Below are positions 23,807-32,366 of a stretch of DNA of 64,000 bases, one piece after another. The notes beneath the pieces were generated by a model. The model saw only the letters and a program-made list of their open reading frames with translations. It searched no databases and had not been told where the DNA came from. The DNA comes from Micromonospora musae. Its GTDB lineage: Bacteria > Actinomycetota > Actinomycetes > Mycobacteriales > Micromonosporaceae. Location of the stretch: NCBI RefSeq assembly GCF_003626635.1, contig NZ_RAZT01000003.1, positions 552,438 to 616,437 of the forward strand. Reading direction: 5' to 3'. Position numbers and translations under genes: made by a program. Within the stretch, counting starts at the first letter, position 1, and each line of letters begins with the position of its first letter.

Positions 23807-24733
23807 GTGCTGGCCGTACTTTCCCCCGGGCAGGGTTCCCAGAAGCCCGGCTTCCTGACCCCCTGGTTGGATCTGCCCGGCGCTGAGGCGCGACTGCGCT
23901 GGTGGTCGGCGCTCGCCGGGGTCGATCTGGTGCACCTCGGCACGGCGGCCGACGCCGACGAGATCAAGGACACCGCCCGCACCCAGCCGTTGCTGGTGGC
24001 GGCCGCGCTGCTCGCCGCCGAGCAGCTGCCGATGAACGACGTGCAGGTCACCGCCGGACACAGCGTCGGTGAGCTGGGCGCGGCCACCCTCGCCGGCGTG
24101 CTCTCCGCCGAGACCGCGATCACGCTGGCCGGCGTACGCGGCCGGGAGATGGCCGCCGCCTGCGCGCTGGAGCCGACCGGGATGGCCGCCGTGCTGGGCG
24201 GGGACCCCGACGAGGTGATCGCCGCGATCGAGGCGCACCGGCTCTACCCGGCCAACCGCAACGGCACCGGGCAGATCGTCGCCGCCGGCGCGCTGGAGAA
24301 CCTCGACAAGCTCGCCGCGGAGCCACCGGCGAAGGCCCGGATCATCCGCCTCCAGGTGGCCGGCGCTTTCCACACCCCGTACATGGCACCGGCGGAGAAC
24401 GCGCTCGCCGCGATCGCCGGCGGGATCACGCCGGCCGACCCGGCCCGGGTCCTGCTCTCCAACTTCGACGGCACCGCCGTCGAGCACGGCGGGGAGCTGG
24501 TGCAGCGCCTGGTCCGCCAGGTCACCGCGCCGGTCCGCTGGGATCTCTGCATGCGTACGCTCGCCGACCTCGGTGTCACCGGCGTGATCGAACTGCCGCC
24601 GGCCGGCACGCTGGCCGGGCTGATCAAGCGGGAGTTCAAGGGCGGCAACGTCCCGGAGATCGTCACCCTGAACACCCCGGACGACCTGCCCGCCGCGCGT
24701 GACCTGATCGCGCGGGTCGGCGCGAGTCGGTGA
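23807..24733 (+). CDS. fabD: Malonyl-CoA:ACP transacylase FabD
   Basis: A 308-residue transacylase that loads malonyl onto ACP for fatty-acid elongation. The nucleophile elbow is Gly-His-Ser-Val-Gly-Glu. The catalytic His is in Gly-Ala-Phe-His-Thr-Pro-Tyr-Met. The N-terminal Leu-Ser-Pro-Gly-Gln-Gly-Ser-Gln is diagnostic. The frame is open upstream to 23750, but the GTG at 23807 gives the family-typical N-terminus with GGAAG upstream. It is the first gene of the fab operon. Confidence 0.97.
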   Translation: MLAVLSPGQGSQKPGFLTPWLDLPGAEARLRWWSALAGVDLVHLGTAADADEIKDTARTQPLLVAAALLAAEQLPMNDVQVTAGHSVGELGAATLAGVLSAETAITLAGVRGREMAAACALEPTGMAAVLGGDPDEVIAAIEAHRLYPANRNGTGQIVAAGALENLDKLAAEPPAKARIIRLQVAGAFHTPYMAPAENALAAIAGGITPADPARVLLSNFDGTAVEHGGELVQRLVRQVTAPVRWDLCMRTLADLGVTGVIELPPAGTLAGLIKREFKGGNVPEIVTLNTPDDLPAARDLIARVGASR

Positions 24734-24841
24734 GCGCGAGGAACGAGCCGAGACCGCGGATCCCGCGGCCCCGAACGAACGACACCACGGCGAGCGCGAG
24801 GAACGAGACGATCCCGCGGGCCCCGCAGTCGCGAACGAAAG
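24732..24841. repeat. 60-base imperfect direct repeat between fabD and fabH
   Basis: The block GAGCGCGAGGAACGAG occurs at 24732-24747 and again at 24792-24807. Each is followed by a CCCGCGG-containing stretch and GCGAACGAA/CCGAACGAA, so a unit of about 60 bases is duplicated. The first copy overlaps the end of fabD. Similar GAGCGAGGAACGAG-type sequences are frequent in intergenic DNA of Micromonosporaceae (recollection). Confidence 0.65.
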
Positions 24842-24851
24842 GCAGGAACTG

Positions 24852-25796
24852 ATGGCCGGAAGCCGGATCGTCGCCCTGGGGCACTACCAGCCCTCGCGGG
24901 TCGTCACCAACGACGAACTCGCCCAGATGGTCGACACGAGCGACGAGTGGATCCGCGACCGGGTCGGCATCGCCACCCGGCGGATCGCCGGTGACGAGAC
25001 GGTGGCCGACATGGCCGCCGCCGCCGCCGGAAAGGCGCTGGCCAACTCGGGCCTCACCGCCGCCGACATCGACCTGGTCGTGGTCGCCACCTGCACGTCG
25101 GTGGACCGCAGCCCCAACGTGGCCTGCCGGGTGGCCGCCAAGCTCGGCATCGACGCGCCCGGGGCGTACGACATCAACACCGCCTGCTCGGGCTTCTCGT
25201 ACGCGCTCGGCACGGTCGACCACGCGATCCGGGCCGGTGCGGCGCGCAACGCGATCGTCATCGGCGCGGAGAAGCTCTCCGACTTCACCGACTGGACCGA
25301 CCGCTCGACCTGCATCATCTTCGGTGACGGGGCGGGCGCCGCGGTCGTCACCGCCACCGGCGACGACGAGCCCACCGGGGTCGGCCCGGTGCTCTGGGGC
25401 TCGGTGCCCGAGAAGAGCGACGCGGTCCGGATCGAGGGCTGGCGCGCGTACGTGCAGCAGGAGGGACAGACGGTCTTCCGCTGGGCGACGACCGCGCTCG
25501 CCCCGCTGGCCCTGCAGGCCTGCGAGCGGGCCGGGGTGGCCCCGTCGGAGCTGGCCGCGTTCGTGCCGCACCAGGCGAACGCCCGGATCATCGACGGCAT
25601 CGCGAAGCGGCTCGACATCCCGGACGCGATCATCGCGAAGGACATCGTCGAGTCCGGCAACACCTCGGCGGCGAGCGTGCCGCTGGCCCTGTCCAAGCTC
25701 GTCGAGCGGCGGGAGATCCCGTCCGGGGCCCCGGTGCTGCTCTTCGGCTTCGGCGGCGGCCTGACCTACGCGGGTCAGGTCGTCCGCTGCCCCTGA
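24852..25796 (+). CDS. fabH: 3-oxoacyl-ACP synthase III FabH
   Basis: A 314-residue condensing enzyme that starts fatty-acid chains from acyl-CoA and malonyl-ACP. Catalytic Cys112 is in Ile-Asn-Thr-Ala-Cys-Ser-Gly-Phe, His is in Phe-Val-Pro-His-Gln-Ala-Asn, and Asn is in Ser-Gly-Asn-Thr-Ser-Ala-Ala-Ser. In actinobacteria it usually prefers branched starters. It is part of the fab operon, with GGCAGGAAC before the ATG. Confidence 0.97.
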   Translation: MAGSRIVALGHYQPSRVVTNDELAQMVDTSDEWIRDRVGIATRRIAGDETVADMAAAAAGKALANSGLTAADIDLVVVATCTSVDRSPNVACRVAAKLGIDAPGAYDINTACSGFSYALGTVDHAIRAGAARNAIVIGAEKLSDFTDWTDRSTCIIFGDGAGAAVVTATGDDEPTGVGPVLWGSVPEKSDAVRIEGWRAYVQQEGQTVFRWATTALAPLALQACERAGVAPSELAAFVPHQANARIIDGIAKRLDIPDAIIAKDIVESGNTSAASVPLALSKLVERREIPSGAPVLLFGFGGGLTYAGQVVRCP

Positions 25797-25882
25797 GACC
25801 CGACTCGGCGCGCAGCGTCGAGCCGAAACGTCGGCGGCGAGGCCGCCCGACGAGATCAACCCGATGAGAGGAACCGACAGCA

Positions 25883-26122
25883 ATGACCCGTGAAGAGATC
25901 ACCGCCGGCCTCGCCGAGATCCTCGAGGAGGTTGCCGGGGTGAACCCGGACGACGTGGCCGAGGGGAAGTCCTTCACCGACGACCTGGACGTCGACTCGC
26001 TCTCCATGGTGGAGGTCGTCGTGGCGGCCGAGGAGAAGTTCGGCGTCAAGATCCCGGACAACGAGGTGCAGAACCTCAAGACCGTCGGTGACGCGGTCAG
26101 CTACATCGAGGCGCAGTCCTGA
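25883..26122 (+). CDS. acpP: Acyl carrier protein
   Basis: A 79-residue acidic carrier protein. The phosphopantetheine attachment serine is in Asp-Leu-Asp-Val-Asp-Ser-Leu-Ser-Met-Val-Glu. Its position between fabH and fabF identifies it as the fatty-acid ACP rather than a polyketide one. GAGAGGAA precedes the ATG, and fabF starts two bases after its stop. Confidence 0.97.
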   Translation: MTREEITAGLAEILEEVAGVNPDDVAEGKSFTDDLDVDSLSMVEVVVAAEEKFGVKIPDNEVQNLKTVGDAVSYIEAQS

Positions 26123-26124
26123 TC

Positions 26125-27351
26125 ATGACTCGCCCCGACGTCGTCGTCACCGGGCTCGGCGCGACGACCCCGCTCGGCGGGGACGTCGCGTCGACCTGGG
26201 ACGCCATGGTCGCCGGCCGCTCCGGGGTGAGTCCGCTCACCCAGGAGTGGGCGGCGCAACTGCCGGTCCAGATCGCCGCACAGCTCGCCGTCGAGCCTTC
26301 GGAGGTGCTGGACCGGGTCCGGCTGCGCCGGCTGGACCGCTCCGAGGCGATCGCCCTCATCGCGGCGCAGCAGGCCTGGGCGGACGCCGGGCTGGCCGGC
26401 TCCGGGCTGGACCCGGAGCGGCTGGCGGTGAGCGTCGGCTCCGGCATCGGCGGCGCGACCACCCTGCTCGCCCAGGACGACATCCTGGAGGCCTCCGGGC
26501 CGCGTCGGGTGTCTCCGCACACCGTGCCGATGCTGATGCCGAACGGCCCGGCCGCCTGGGTCGGGATCGAGGTCGGCGCCAAGGCCGGCGTGCACTCGAT
26601 GGCCAGCGCCTGCGCGACCGGTGCGGAGGCGATCGCGCTCGGCCTGGACATCATCCGCTCCGGCCGGGCCGACGTGGTGGTCGCCGGTGGTACCGAGGCG
26701 GTCGTCCACCCGCTGCCGATCGCCGGCTTCGCCTCGATGCGGGCGATGTCGACCCGCAACGACGAGCCGGAGAAGGCCTCCCGGCCGTGGGACAAGGGTC
26801 GGGACGGCTTCGTCCTCGGCGAGGGCGCGGGCGTCCTCGTCCTGGAGCGGGCCGACCACGCGGCTGCCCGTGGGGCCCACGTGTACGCGCGGGTGGCCGG
26901 CGCCGGCATCACCTCCGACGCCTTCGACATCGTGCAGCCGCACAACGAGGGCGAGGGCGCGATCCGGGCGATCTCGAAGGCGATCGCCGACTCGGGTGTC
27001 GCGAAGCAGGACATCGTGCACGTCAACGCGCACGCCACGTCGACCCCGATCGGCGACATGTTGGAGATCGGCGCGCTGCGCAAGGCGCTCGGCGACCATC
27101 CGGTGCTCTCCGCGACCAAGTCGATGACCGGGCACCTGCTCGGTGCGGCCGGCGCGCTCGAGTCGATCGCCACCATCCTCGCCATCCGCGACGGTGTCGT
27201 TCCTCCGACGATCAACCTCGACGACCCGGACGAGGCTCTCACCCTGGACGTGGCCGCGCACAAGGCGCGCAACATGGAGGTCCCCGCCGCGCTGAACAAC
27301 GCGTTCGGCTTCGGTGGGCACAACGTGGCGCTCGTCTTCACCCGGGTCTGA
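26125..27351 (+). CDS. fabF: 3-oxoacyl-ACP synthase II FabF
   Basis: A 408-residue elongation ketosynthase. The catalytic triad is Cys in Ala-Ser-Ala-Cys-Ala-Thr-Gly, His in Asn-Ala-His-Ala-Thr-Ser-Thr-Pro and His in Thr-Gly-His-Leu-Leu-Gly-Ala-Ala-Gly. It ends Phe-Gly-Phe-Gly-Gly-His-Asn, as normal. It is the last gene of the operon. The terminator at 27386-27418 follows directly. Confidence 0.97.
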   Translation: MTRPDVVVTGLGATTPLGGDVASTWDAMVAGRSGVSPLTQEWAAQLPVQIAAQLAVEPSEVLDRVRLRRLDRSEAIALIAAQQAWADAGLAGSGLDPERLAVSVGSGIGGATTLLAQDDILEASGPRRVSPHTVPMLMPNGPAAWVGIEVGAKAGVHSMASACATGAEAIALGLDIIRSGRADVVVAGGTEAVVHPLPIAGFASMRAMSTRNDEPEKASRPWDKGRDGFVLGEGAGVLVLERADHAAARGAHVYARVAGAGITSDAFDIVQPHNEGEGAIRAISKAIADSGVAKQDIVHVNAHATSTPIGDMLEIGALRKALGDHPVLSATKSMTGHLLGAAGALESIATILAIRDGVVPPTINLDDPDEALTLDVAAHKARNMEVPAALNNAFGFGGHNVALVFTRV

Positions 27352-27385
27352 GCACGGTCCGCCCCCGGTAACGACTGGTACCCGT

Positions 27386-27418
27386 CAAGGGCCCGCGCTC
27401 ACATAGCGCGGGCCCTTG
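27386..27418. terminator. Terminator of the fab operon, probably bidirectional
   Basis: A 14-base perfect stem (27386-27399 with 27405-27418) and 5-base loop. The outer bases are CAAGGG/CCCTTG, giving a short CTTG tail. It shares the GGGCCCGCGC core with the aceE terminator. It lies between convergent fabF and the 72-residue protein gene, so it can serve both. Confidence 0.85.
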
Positions 27419-27425
27419 CTCGTCG

Positions 27426-27644
27426 TCAGCCCTGGTTGCGCGGGTGTCGCTGCGCGGTCCGCTCGTTGCCTCGACGGTAGTTGCCGGTCCACCGCGCCAT
27501 CACCAGCTGCGGGTCGTCGTCGACCTCGGCGAGGAACCGCGCGGCCCGACCGCCGCGCAGGGTGCCGGCGGTCCGCCCGTGGTGCCAGATCACCACGGTG
27601 CCGTCGGCCCGTTCGACGTACCGGAATCCCGCCGCCTCCGCCAT
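27426..27644 (-). CDS. Small conserved actinobacterial protein
   Basis: A 72-residue protein with the pattern Tyr-Val-Glu-Arg-Ala-Asp-Gly-Thr-Val-Val-Ile, Gly-Thr-Leu-Arg-Gly, then Met-Ala-Arg-Trp-Thr-Gly-Asn-Tyr-Arg-Arg-Gly-Asn-Glu-Arg and the end His-Pro-Arg-Asn. This block is shared by many small actinobacterial proteins of unknown function. The strongly conserved Thr-Gly-Asn-Tyr-(Lys/Arg)-Arg-Gly-Asn-Glu-Arg suggests nucleic-acid or protein binding, which is inference. Confidence 0.7.
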   Translation of the reverse strand: MAEAAGFRYVERADGTVVIWHHGRTAGTLRGGRAARFLAEVDDDPQLVMARWTGNYRRGNERTAQRHPRNQG

Positions 27645-27701
27645 CCGATGAGGGTGACAGGAGCCCCGCGGACCGCGCGACCTGATTCTGCGCCGACCGG
27701 G

Positions 27702-27739
27702 TTGACTCTCCAGCGGCTGGAGACGGGAGGCTGACCACT
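27702..27739 (+). promoter_or_regulatory. MerR-type promoter with operator, likely leaderless start
   Basis: A -35 element TTGACT (27702-27707) is followed by CTCCAGC-G-GCTGGAG (27708-27722), a perfect dyad. A -10-like GAGGCT (27727-27732) follows a 19-base spacer, the long spacing typical of MerR-controlled promoters. The GTG start at 27740 lies about seven bases after the -10, so the transcript may begin at the start codon. Confidence 0.65.
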
Positions 27740-28639
27740 GTGAACGAGCGCACCGACCTGTTCGGCATCGGAGAACTCGCCCGCCGGACCGGTCTCACCG
27801 TCCGAACCATCCGGTTCTGGTCAGACCTGGGGCTGGTGCCGCCGACGGCCCGTTCGGCCGCCGGCTACCGGCGCTACGACCTGGCCGCGGTGGCCCGGCT
27901 GGAGCTGTTGGGCAGCCTGCGGGAGCTGGGCATCGGCCTGGACGACGTACGCCGGATCCTGGATCGGCAGGCGAGCGTGCAGGACGTGGCGCGGGCGCAC
28001 CTGCGGGCGCTGGACGCCGAGTTCCGGACGCTGCGGCTGCGTCGGGCGGTGCTGCGGTCGATCACCCGACGTGGCAGTACGACCGAGGAGTTGAGACTCA
28101 TGAGCGACCTGGCCCGGCTCTCCGCACGGGAGCGGCAGCAGATCATCGACGACTTCGTGGCCGAGGTGTTCGCCGGCGTCGACGGCCCCCCGGCCGGGCT
28201 GGCGCAGGCGATGCGCGCGCTCCCCGCAGAGCTGCCCGACGAGCCCACCGACGAGGAGGTGGACGCCTGGCTGGAGCTGGCCGAGCTGGTGGCCGACCCG
28301 GACTTCCGCCGCCGGGTGCGCGAGATGGCGGTGGCCGGTACGACCGGGGAGCCGGCGCCCCCACCGGAGCCGATGACGCGGCTCGACCTGGCACGGGCCG
28401 CGCTGACCGCCGGGACCGAGCCGGCCTCGGCCGAGGGGCAGGCGGTGCTCGACGAGATGGTGGACCGGGCGCTCACCCCGGAGCAGCGGCGGGAGTTGGC
28501 CGACTCCCTCGCCACCTTCACCGACCGACGGGTGGAGCGGTACTGGCAGCTGATCGGGGTGCTCAACGGCCGGGAGCCGTTCCCGCCGGCCGTCCCGCCG
28601 GTGGAGTGGTTGATCGCCGCGCTGCGCGCGCGGAGCTGA
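27740..28639 (+). CDS. MerR family transcriptional regulator
   Basis: A 299-residue regulator. Residues 8-75 are the MerR HTH: Ile-Gly-Glu-Leu-Ala-Arg-Arg-Thr-Gly-Leu-Thr-Val-Arg-Thr-Ile-Arg-Phe-Trp-Ser-Asp-Leu-Gly-Leu-Val-Pro-Pro. The dimerisation helix follows, then a helical effector domain of about 180 residues with no visible cysteine-based metal site. Autoregulation is likely because its own promoter carries the MerR-type dyad (27702-27739). Its GTG start may be leaderless. The ligand is unknown. Confidence 0.9.
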   Translation: MNERTDLFGIGELARRTGLTVRTIRFWSDLGLVPPTARSAAGYRRYDLAAVARLELLGSLRELGIGLDDVRRILDRQASVQDVARAHLRALDAEFRTLRLRRAVLRSITRRGSTTEELRLMSDLARLSARERQQIIDDFVAEVFAGVDGPPAGLAQAMRALPAELPDEPTDEEVDAWLELAELVADPDFRRRVREMAVAGTTGEPAPPPEPMTRLDLARAALTAGTEPASAEGQAVLDEMVDRALTPEQRRELADSLATFTDRRVERYWQLIGVLNGREPFPPAVPPVEWLIAALRARS

Positions 28640-28701
28640 CGCGGGCGGACGCTTCGCTTTCTCGTTGCCCGGACGTCGAATCGAGCGACTACGATGCCGC
28701 C

Positions 28702-30534
28702 GTGTCCGACGACACCAACCCGCCGCCCGAGCCCTCCGGGCAGCGCTTCGTCGTCTGCGGCGACGGCGCGCTGGCCCACCGGCTGGTGGGAGAACTCGTC
28801 GACCGGTACGGGCTGCCGGTCACGGTGGTCCTGCCGTCGCTGAACGACAACCACGCCCCCGACATCGCGGAGTTCGGGCCGCGGACCGGCCGGCCGGAGC
28901 TGCGGCCGGAGGTCCTGGTGGCCCGCCGGCTGACCGCGGAGGTGCTGCGACGCGCCGGGGTGGCACGGGCGGCGGCGGTGGCGTTGGTCGCCGACGACGA
29001 CGTCACCAACGTGGACGGTGCGACGATCGTCCGGGAGCTGGACCCGGACGTACGGTTGGTGGTCCGGCTCTTCAATCCGGTCCTCGGCGAGGGTGTCGCC
29101 ACCATGCTGGGCGACTGCGCCGTCCTCTCCGGCTCCGAGATCGCCGCCCCGGCGTTCGTGGCCGCCACCCTGGGCGACGAGGCCTCGGCGTACCTGCGGC
29201 TACCCGACGACGAACTCGTCCGCGTGGCCGACCGGCGCACCCTCGACGAGTCCGCCGAGGTCGTCTGCGGGCTGGCGGACACCGGCGGGCCCGAGCTGGT
29301 GCGGCTGCCCGCGGACGAGGACGAGGCGGACCTGGTCCTCGTCCGGGCGTACGGTCGCCCCCGCGCCGAGCCGCTGCCGCGACGCCGGCAACGGCTGCTG
29401 CGTACCACCGCCCTGGTCTTCGGGCGCAACCTGCGGCTGGCCCTGGCCGGCATGGCCCTGCTCTTCACGGCCGCCGGCGCGGTGCTCGGGTACGTCCGTG
29501 GCCTGGCCCCGGCCGAGGCGGCCTACCTCGTGCTGCTCACCGCGCTGGGCGGCGCCGAGGCCGACCCGGCGGCCCCGCTCGCCGAGAAGGTGACCGCGGT
29601 CGTCCTGGTGCTCTCGGGTGTCGCCATCGTGCCCACGGTGACCGCGCTGGTCGTCGACGCGCTCGTGCACGCCCGGCTCAGGGTGGCGGCGGGCGGGCTG
29701 GTCGACCCGGTCGCGGAGCACGTGATCGTGGTCGGCCTGGGCAACATCGGCACCCGGGTGCTCCAGGAGCTGCACTCGTCGGGCCTGCCGGTGGTCGGCA
29801 TCGACCGTACGGAGTCGGCACGCGGGGTGGCCGTGGGGCGCGAGTTGGGGCTGCCCGTGATCATCGGGGACGCGACGAGTCCCGAGACGCTCCGCGCCGC
29901 ATCGGTGCAGACCTGCCGGGCGCTGGTGGTGCTCACCAGCGACGACATGACGAACCTGGAGACCGCCCTGTCGGGTCGGTCGGCGCACGCCACCGCCCGG
30001 GCGGCCTCCGGTCAACCGGACGGGTCGCTGCGGGTCGTGCTCCGGCTCTTCGACGACGGTTTCGCCCAGCGGGTGCAGCGGACCTTCGGGCTGACCCACT
30101 CGCGCAGCGTGTCGTACCTCGCCGCACCGGCGTTCGCGGCCGCCATGATGGGCCGGGAGGTGATCGACACCATCCCGATCGGCCGGCACCTGCTGCTCGT
30201 CGCGGAGCTGCCGGTCGGCGCGGGCTCGGATCTCGAGGGACGGTTCTGCCCCGACCTCTCACGCCCGGGCGAGGTCCGGGTGATCGCGATGCGTACCGGC
30301 CGGGCCGGGCAGACGATCTGGGCGCTGCCGCGACGACGCCCGCTGGTCCGCACCGACCGGCTCGTCGTGGTGGCGACCCGGGCCGGTCTCGCCGCGCTGC
30401 TCCCCCGCGCGGTACCCAGCGCGGACCCGCCCGCGCTGGTCGAGCCGCCGCCGTTGCGCCTGCTGGGCACGCAGGCGCGGCACCGGCCGGCGGATCTCTC
30501 CGACCCGGACGCCCCGGCGGCTACCGGACCCTGA
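28702..30534 (+). CDS. RCK-2TM-RCK channel-like protein with degenerate filter
   Basis: This 610-residue protein starts at the GTG at 28702; the frame is open further upstream but overlaps merR. Residues 13-220 are a TrkA-N/RCK domain with the Rossmann turn Gly-Asp-Gly-Ala-Leu-Ala-His. Two membrane helices (about 244-266 and 296-322) flank a pore-loop-like stretch. A second RCK domain begins at about 339 with Val-Val-Gly-Leu-Gly-Asn-Ile-Gly-Thr and Gly-Ile-Asp-Arg. Actinobacterial relatives of this layout have a Thr-Val-Gly-Tyr-Gly filter. Here the place is taken by Leu-Thr-Ala-Leu-Gly-Gly-Ala-Glu. A working K+ filter is therefore unlikely as written. Confidence 0.75.
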   Translation: MSDDTNPPPEPSGQRFVVCGDGALAHRLVGELVDRYGLPVTVVLPSLNDNHAPDIAEFGPRTGRPELRPEVLVARRLTAEVLRRAGVARAAAVALVADDDVTNVDGATIVRELDPDVRLVVRLFNPVLGEGVATMLGDCAVLSGSEIAAPAFVAATLGDEASAYLRLPDDELVRVADRRTLDESAEVVCGLADTGGPELVRLPADEDEADLVLVRAYGRPRAEPLPRRRQRLLRTTALVFGRNLRLALAGMALLFTAAGAVLGYVRGLAPAEAAYLVLLTALGGAEADPAAPLAEKVTAVVLVLSGVAIVPTVTALVVDALVHARLRVAAGGLVDPVAEHVIVVGLGNIGTRVLQELHSSGLPVVGIDRTESARGVAVGRELGLPVIIGDATSPETLRAASVQTCRALVVLTSDDMTNLETALSGRSAHATARAASGQPDGSLRVVLRLFDDGFAQRVQRTFGLTHSRSVSYLAAPAFAAAMMGREVIDTIPIGRHLLLVAELPVGAGSDLEGRFCPDLSRPGEVRVIAMRTGRAGQTIWALPRRRPLVRTDRLVVVATRAGLAALLPRAVPSADPPALVEPPPLRLLGTQARHRPADLSDPDAPAATGP

Positions 30535-30539
30535 CCGGC

Positions 30540-32261
30540 TCAGCTGGTGCAGGTGGACGCCGGCAGGCCCGAGACGGTCACCGGGGAGCGGCCGCCGGGG
30601 CGGGCCTTGCCGGCGAGCACCGCCGCCAGCCCGGTCATGGCCGCCCGGCTGGACGAGTAGGTCGCCAGCAGCGTCGGCGACTTCGCCTTGGCCAGCACGT
30701 ACGGGGTGTCCATGGCGACCGTCACGGCCGCGTCGGCGCGCAGGTCGCCGGTGCCGTCGCCGTAGCCGACCAGGTGCACGACGGTGCCGCCCTCGGGCAC
30801 CACCCGCACCCCGGCCGCCTTCAGCGCGTCGGTCAGCAGGCTCCGCGTGTGGTCCCGGCCGTCGGAGGAGGTGACGGTCACCGGCCCGGGGATCGGGGTG
30901 CCGTCGCAGGAGCCGCGGAGGACCGTCACCGCCGCGGCGGCGAGCGCGTCGGCCGCCGCCCGGTGCGCCGGGTCGTCCAGCGTCGACATCTCCGGCGCCG
31001 TCGTGCCGGCGAGGCGGAACTTCATGGTCAGCACGTGGGTCACCGCGTCGACGAGCCGGGCCCGGGGCAGCGACCCGTCGCGCAGCGCGGCGAGCAGACC
31101 GTCGTACGCCTGGCCGACGTTGGGGGTCATCAGGATGAGGTCGTTGCCGGCCTTGAGGGCACGCACCGCGGCCTCCCCGGGTGACCAGCGCTTGGCCGGC
31201 GCCATGTTCATGCCGTCGGTGATGACGACGCCCTGGAAGCCGAGCTGACCGCGGAGCACGTCGGTGAGGAGCTTGTGCGAGAAGGTCGCCGGCGTGCCCG
31301 GGTCGACCGACCTCGCGTCGAGGTGAGCGGACATCACCGCCATGGTGCCCGCGTCGATGCCTGCCTTGAACGGCGGCCACGCCTCGGCCTCCAGCTTCGC
31401 CCGCGACTGGGTGAGCGCCGGCAGCTCCTTGTGGGAGTCGTCGGCGCTGTGCCCGTGTCCCGGGAAGTGCTTCAGGGTGGCCGCCACCCCCGCGCTCTGC
31501 AGGCCGCGGACCGCGGCGGCCACCTGCGGCGAGACGCGCCCCTGGTCGGAGCCGAACGAGCGGGAACCGATCACGGTGCTGCGGGTGGCGAGCACATCGG
31601 CGACGGGCGCGAAGTCCAGGTTGATCCCCAGCGCGGCCAGTTCGCTGCCGGCGGCCCGCCAGGCCGCCTCCGTCAGGGCCGGATCGCCCGCCGCCCCGGC
31701 GGCCAGGGCGCTGGGCAGCACGGTCACCCGGTCGGTGATCCGGGTCACCACGCCGAACTCCTGGTCGGTGCCGATCAGGAACGGCGCGGCGCCGGTGGGC
31801 AGCTTGGCCGCGGCGCCGCGCAGCCCCGTGGTCAGCTCCCGGACCTGTTTCGCGCTGTCGACGTTGGTGGTCTCCTGGTTGCCCTGGGTCGGGTCGTCGG
31901 CGCTGAAGCCGACCAGGATGAGCCCGCCGAGGCGGTACTTGGCGATCATCTGGGCGGGGGTGTCCACCCCGGCGAGCCCCTGGTTGCCGGCGGCCGAGCC
32001 GGCCGAGACGTCGTCGGCCGCGCTGCCGTAGGCGTAGGGCATCAGCACCTGGCCGACGAGGTCCTCGTCCGGGAGGGTGGCGACCAGGGCGGCGGCGCGG
32101 GCCGCCGGGTCGCCGGCCGCCGGGTCGCCGCTCGGCGGCGCCGACGGGGAGGACGGAGCGGACGAGGAGGACGGCTGCTGCGGGGACCCCGAGCAACCGG
32201 AGAGGAGCAGAGCGGCCAGGGCTGCTACGGCGACGACGGTGCGGCGGGGGCGAAGGGACAC
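30540..32261 (-). CDS. GH3 beta-N-acetylhexosaminidase-like lipoprotein
   Basis: A 573-residue lipoprotein: the signal ends in Leu-Leu-Ser-Gly-Cys (Cys22-23 region), then a Ser/Pro-rich linker. The GH3 barrel carries Lys-His-Phe-Pro-Gly-His-Gly with the following Asp-Ser-His, the acid/base loop of NagZ-type enzymes, and the nucleophile Asp in Val-Ile-Thr-Asp-Gly-Met-Asn-Met. A C-terminal domain follows. It likely trims N-acetylglucosamine from muropeptides or chitin fragments outside the cell. Its stop is five bases from the stop of the convergent channel-like gene. Confidence 0.9.
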   Translation of the reverse strand: MSLRPRRTVVAVAALAALLLSGCSGSPQQPSSSSAPSSPSAPPSGDPAAGDPAARAAALVATLPDEDLVGQVLMPYAYGSAADDVSAGSAAGNQGLAGVDTPAQMIAKYRLGGLILVGFSADDPTQGNQETTNVDSAKQVRELTTGLRGAAAKLPTGAAPFLIGTDQEFGVVTRITDRVTVLPSALAAGAAGDPALTEAAWRAAGSELAALGINLDFAPVADVLATRSTVIGSRSFGSDQGRVSPQVAAAVRGLQSAGVAATLKHFPGHGHSADDSHKELPALTQSRAKLEAEAWPPFKAGIDAGTMAVMSAHLDARSVDPGTPATFSHKLLTDVLRGQLGFQGVVITDGMNMAPAKRWSPGEAAVRALKAGNDLILMTPNVGQAYDGLLAALRDGSLPRARLVDAVTHVLTMKFRLAGTTAPEMSTLDDPAHRAAADALAAAAVTVLRGSCDGTPIPGPVTVTSSDGRDHTRSLLTDALKAAGVRVVPEGGTVVHLVGYGDGTGDLRADAAVTVAMDTPYVLAKAKSPTLLATYSSSRAAMTGLAAVLAGKARPGGRSPVTVSGLPASTCTS

Positions 32262-32366
32262 GCCACCTATCCCACCAGTTCACCGCGTATCGGGGCAACC
32301 CGGTCCATCCCGGCTGGGCCGTGAGGGCCGCCAGCCGACACCGGATATACGCGTGGCGGGGGCCCC

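Noticed and set aside
23807..27351. Polyketide biosynthetic cluster
   Set aside because: Order, sizes and the single ACP match the primary fatty-acid operon. No ketoreductase, cyclase or tailoring genes are present.
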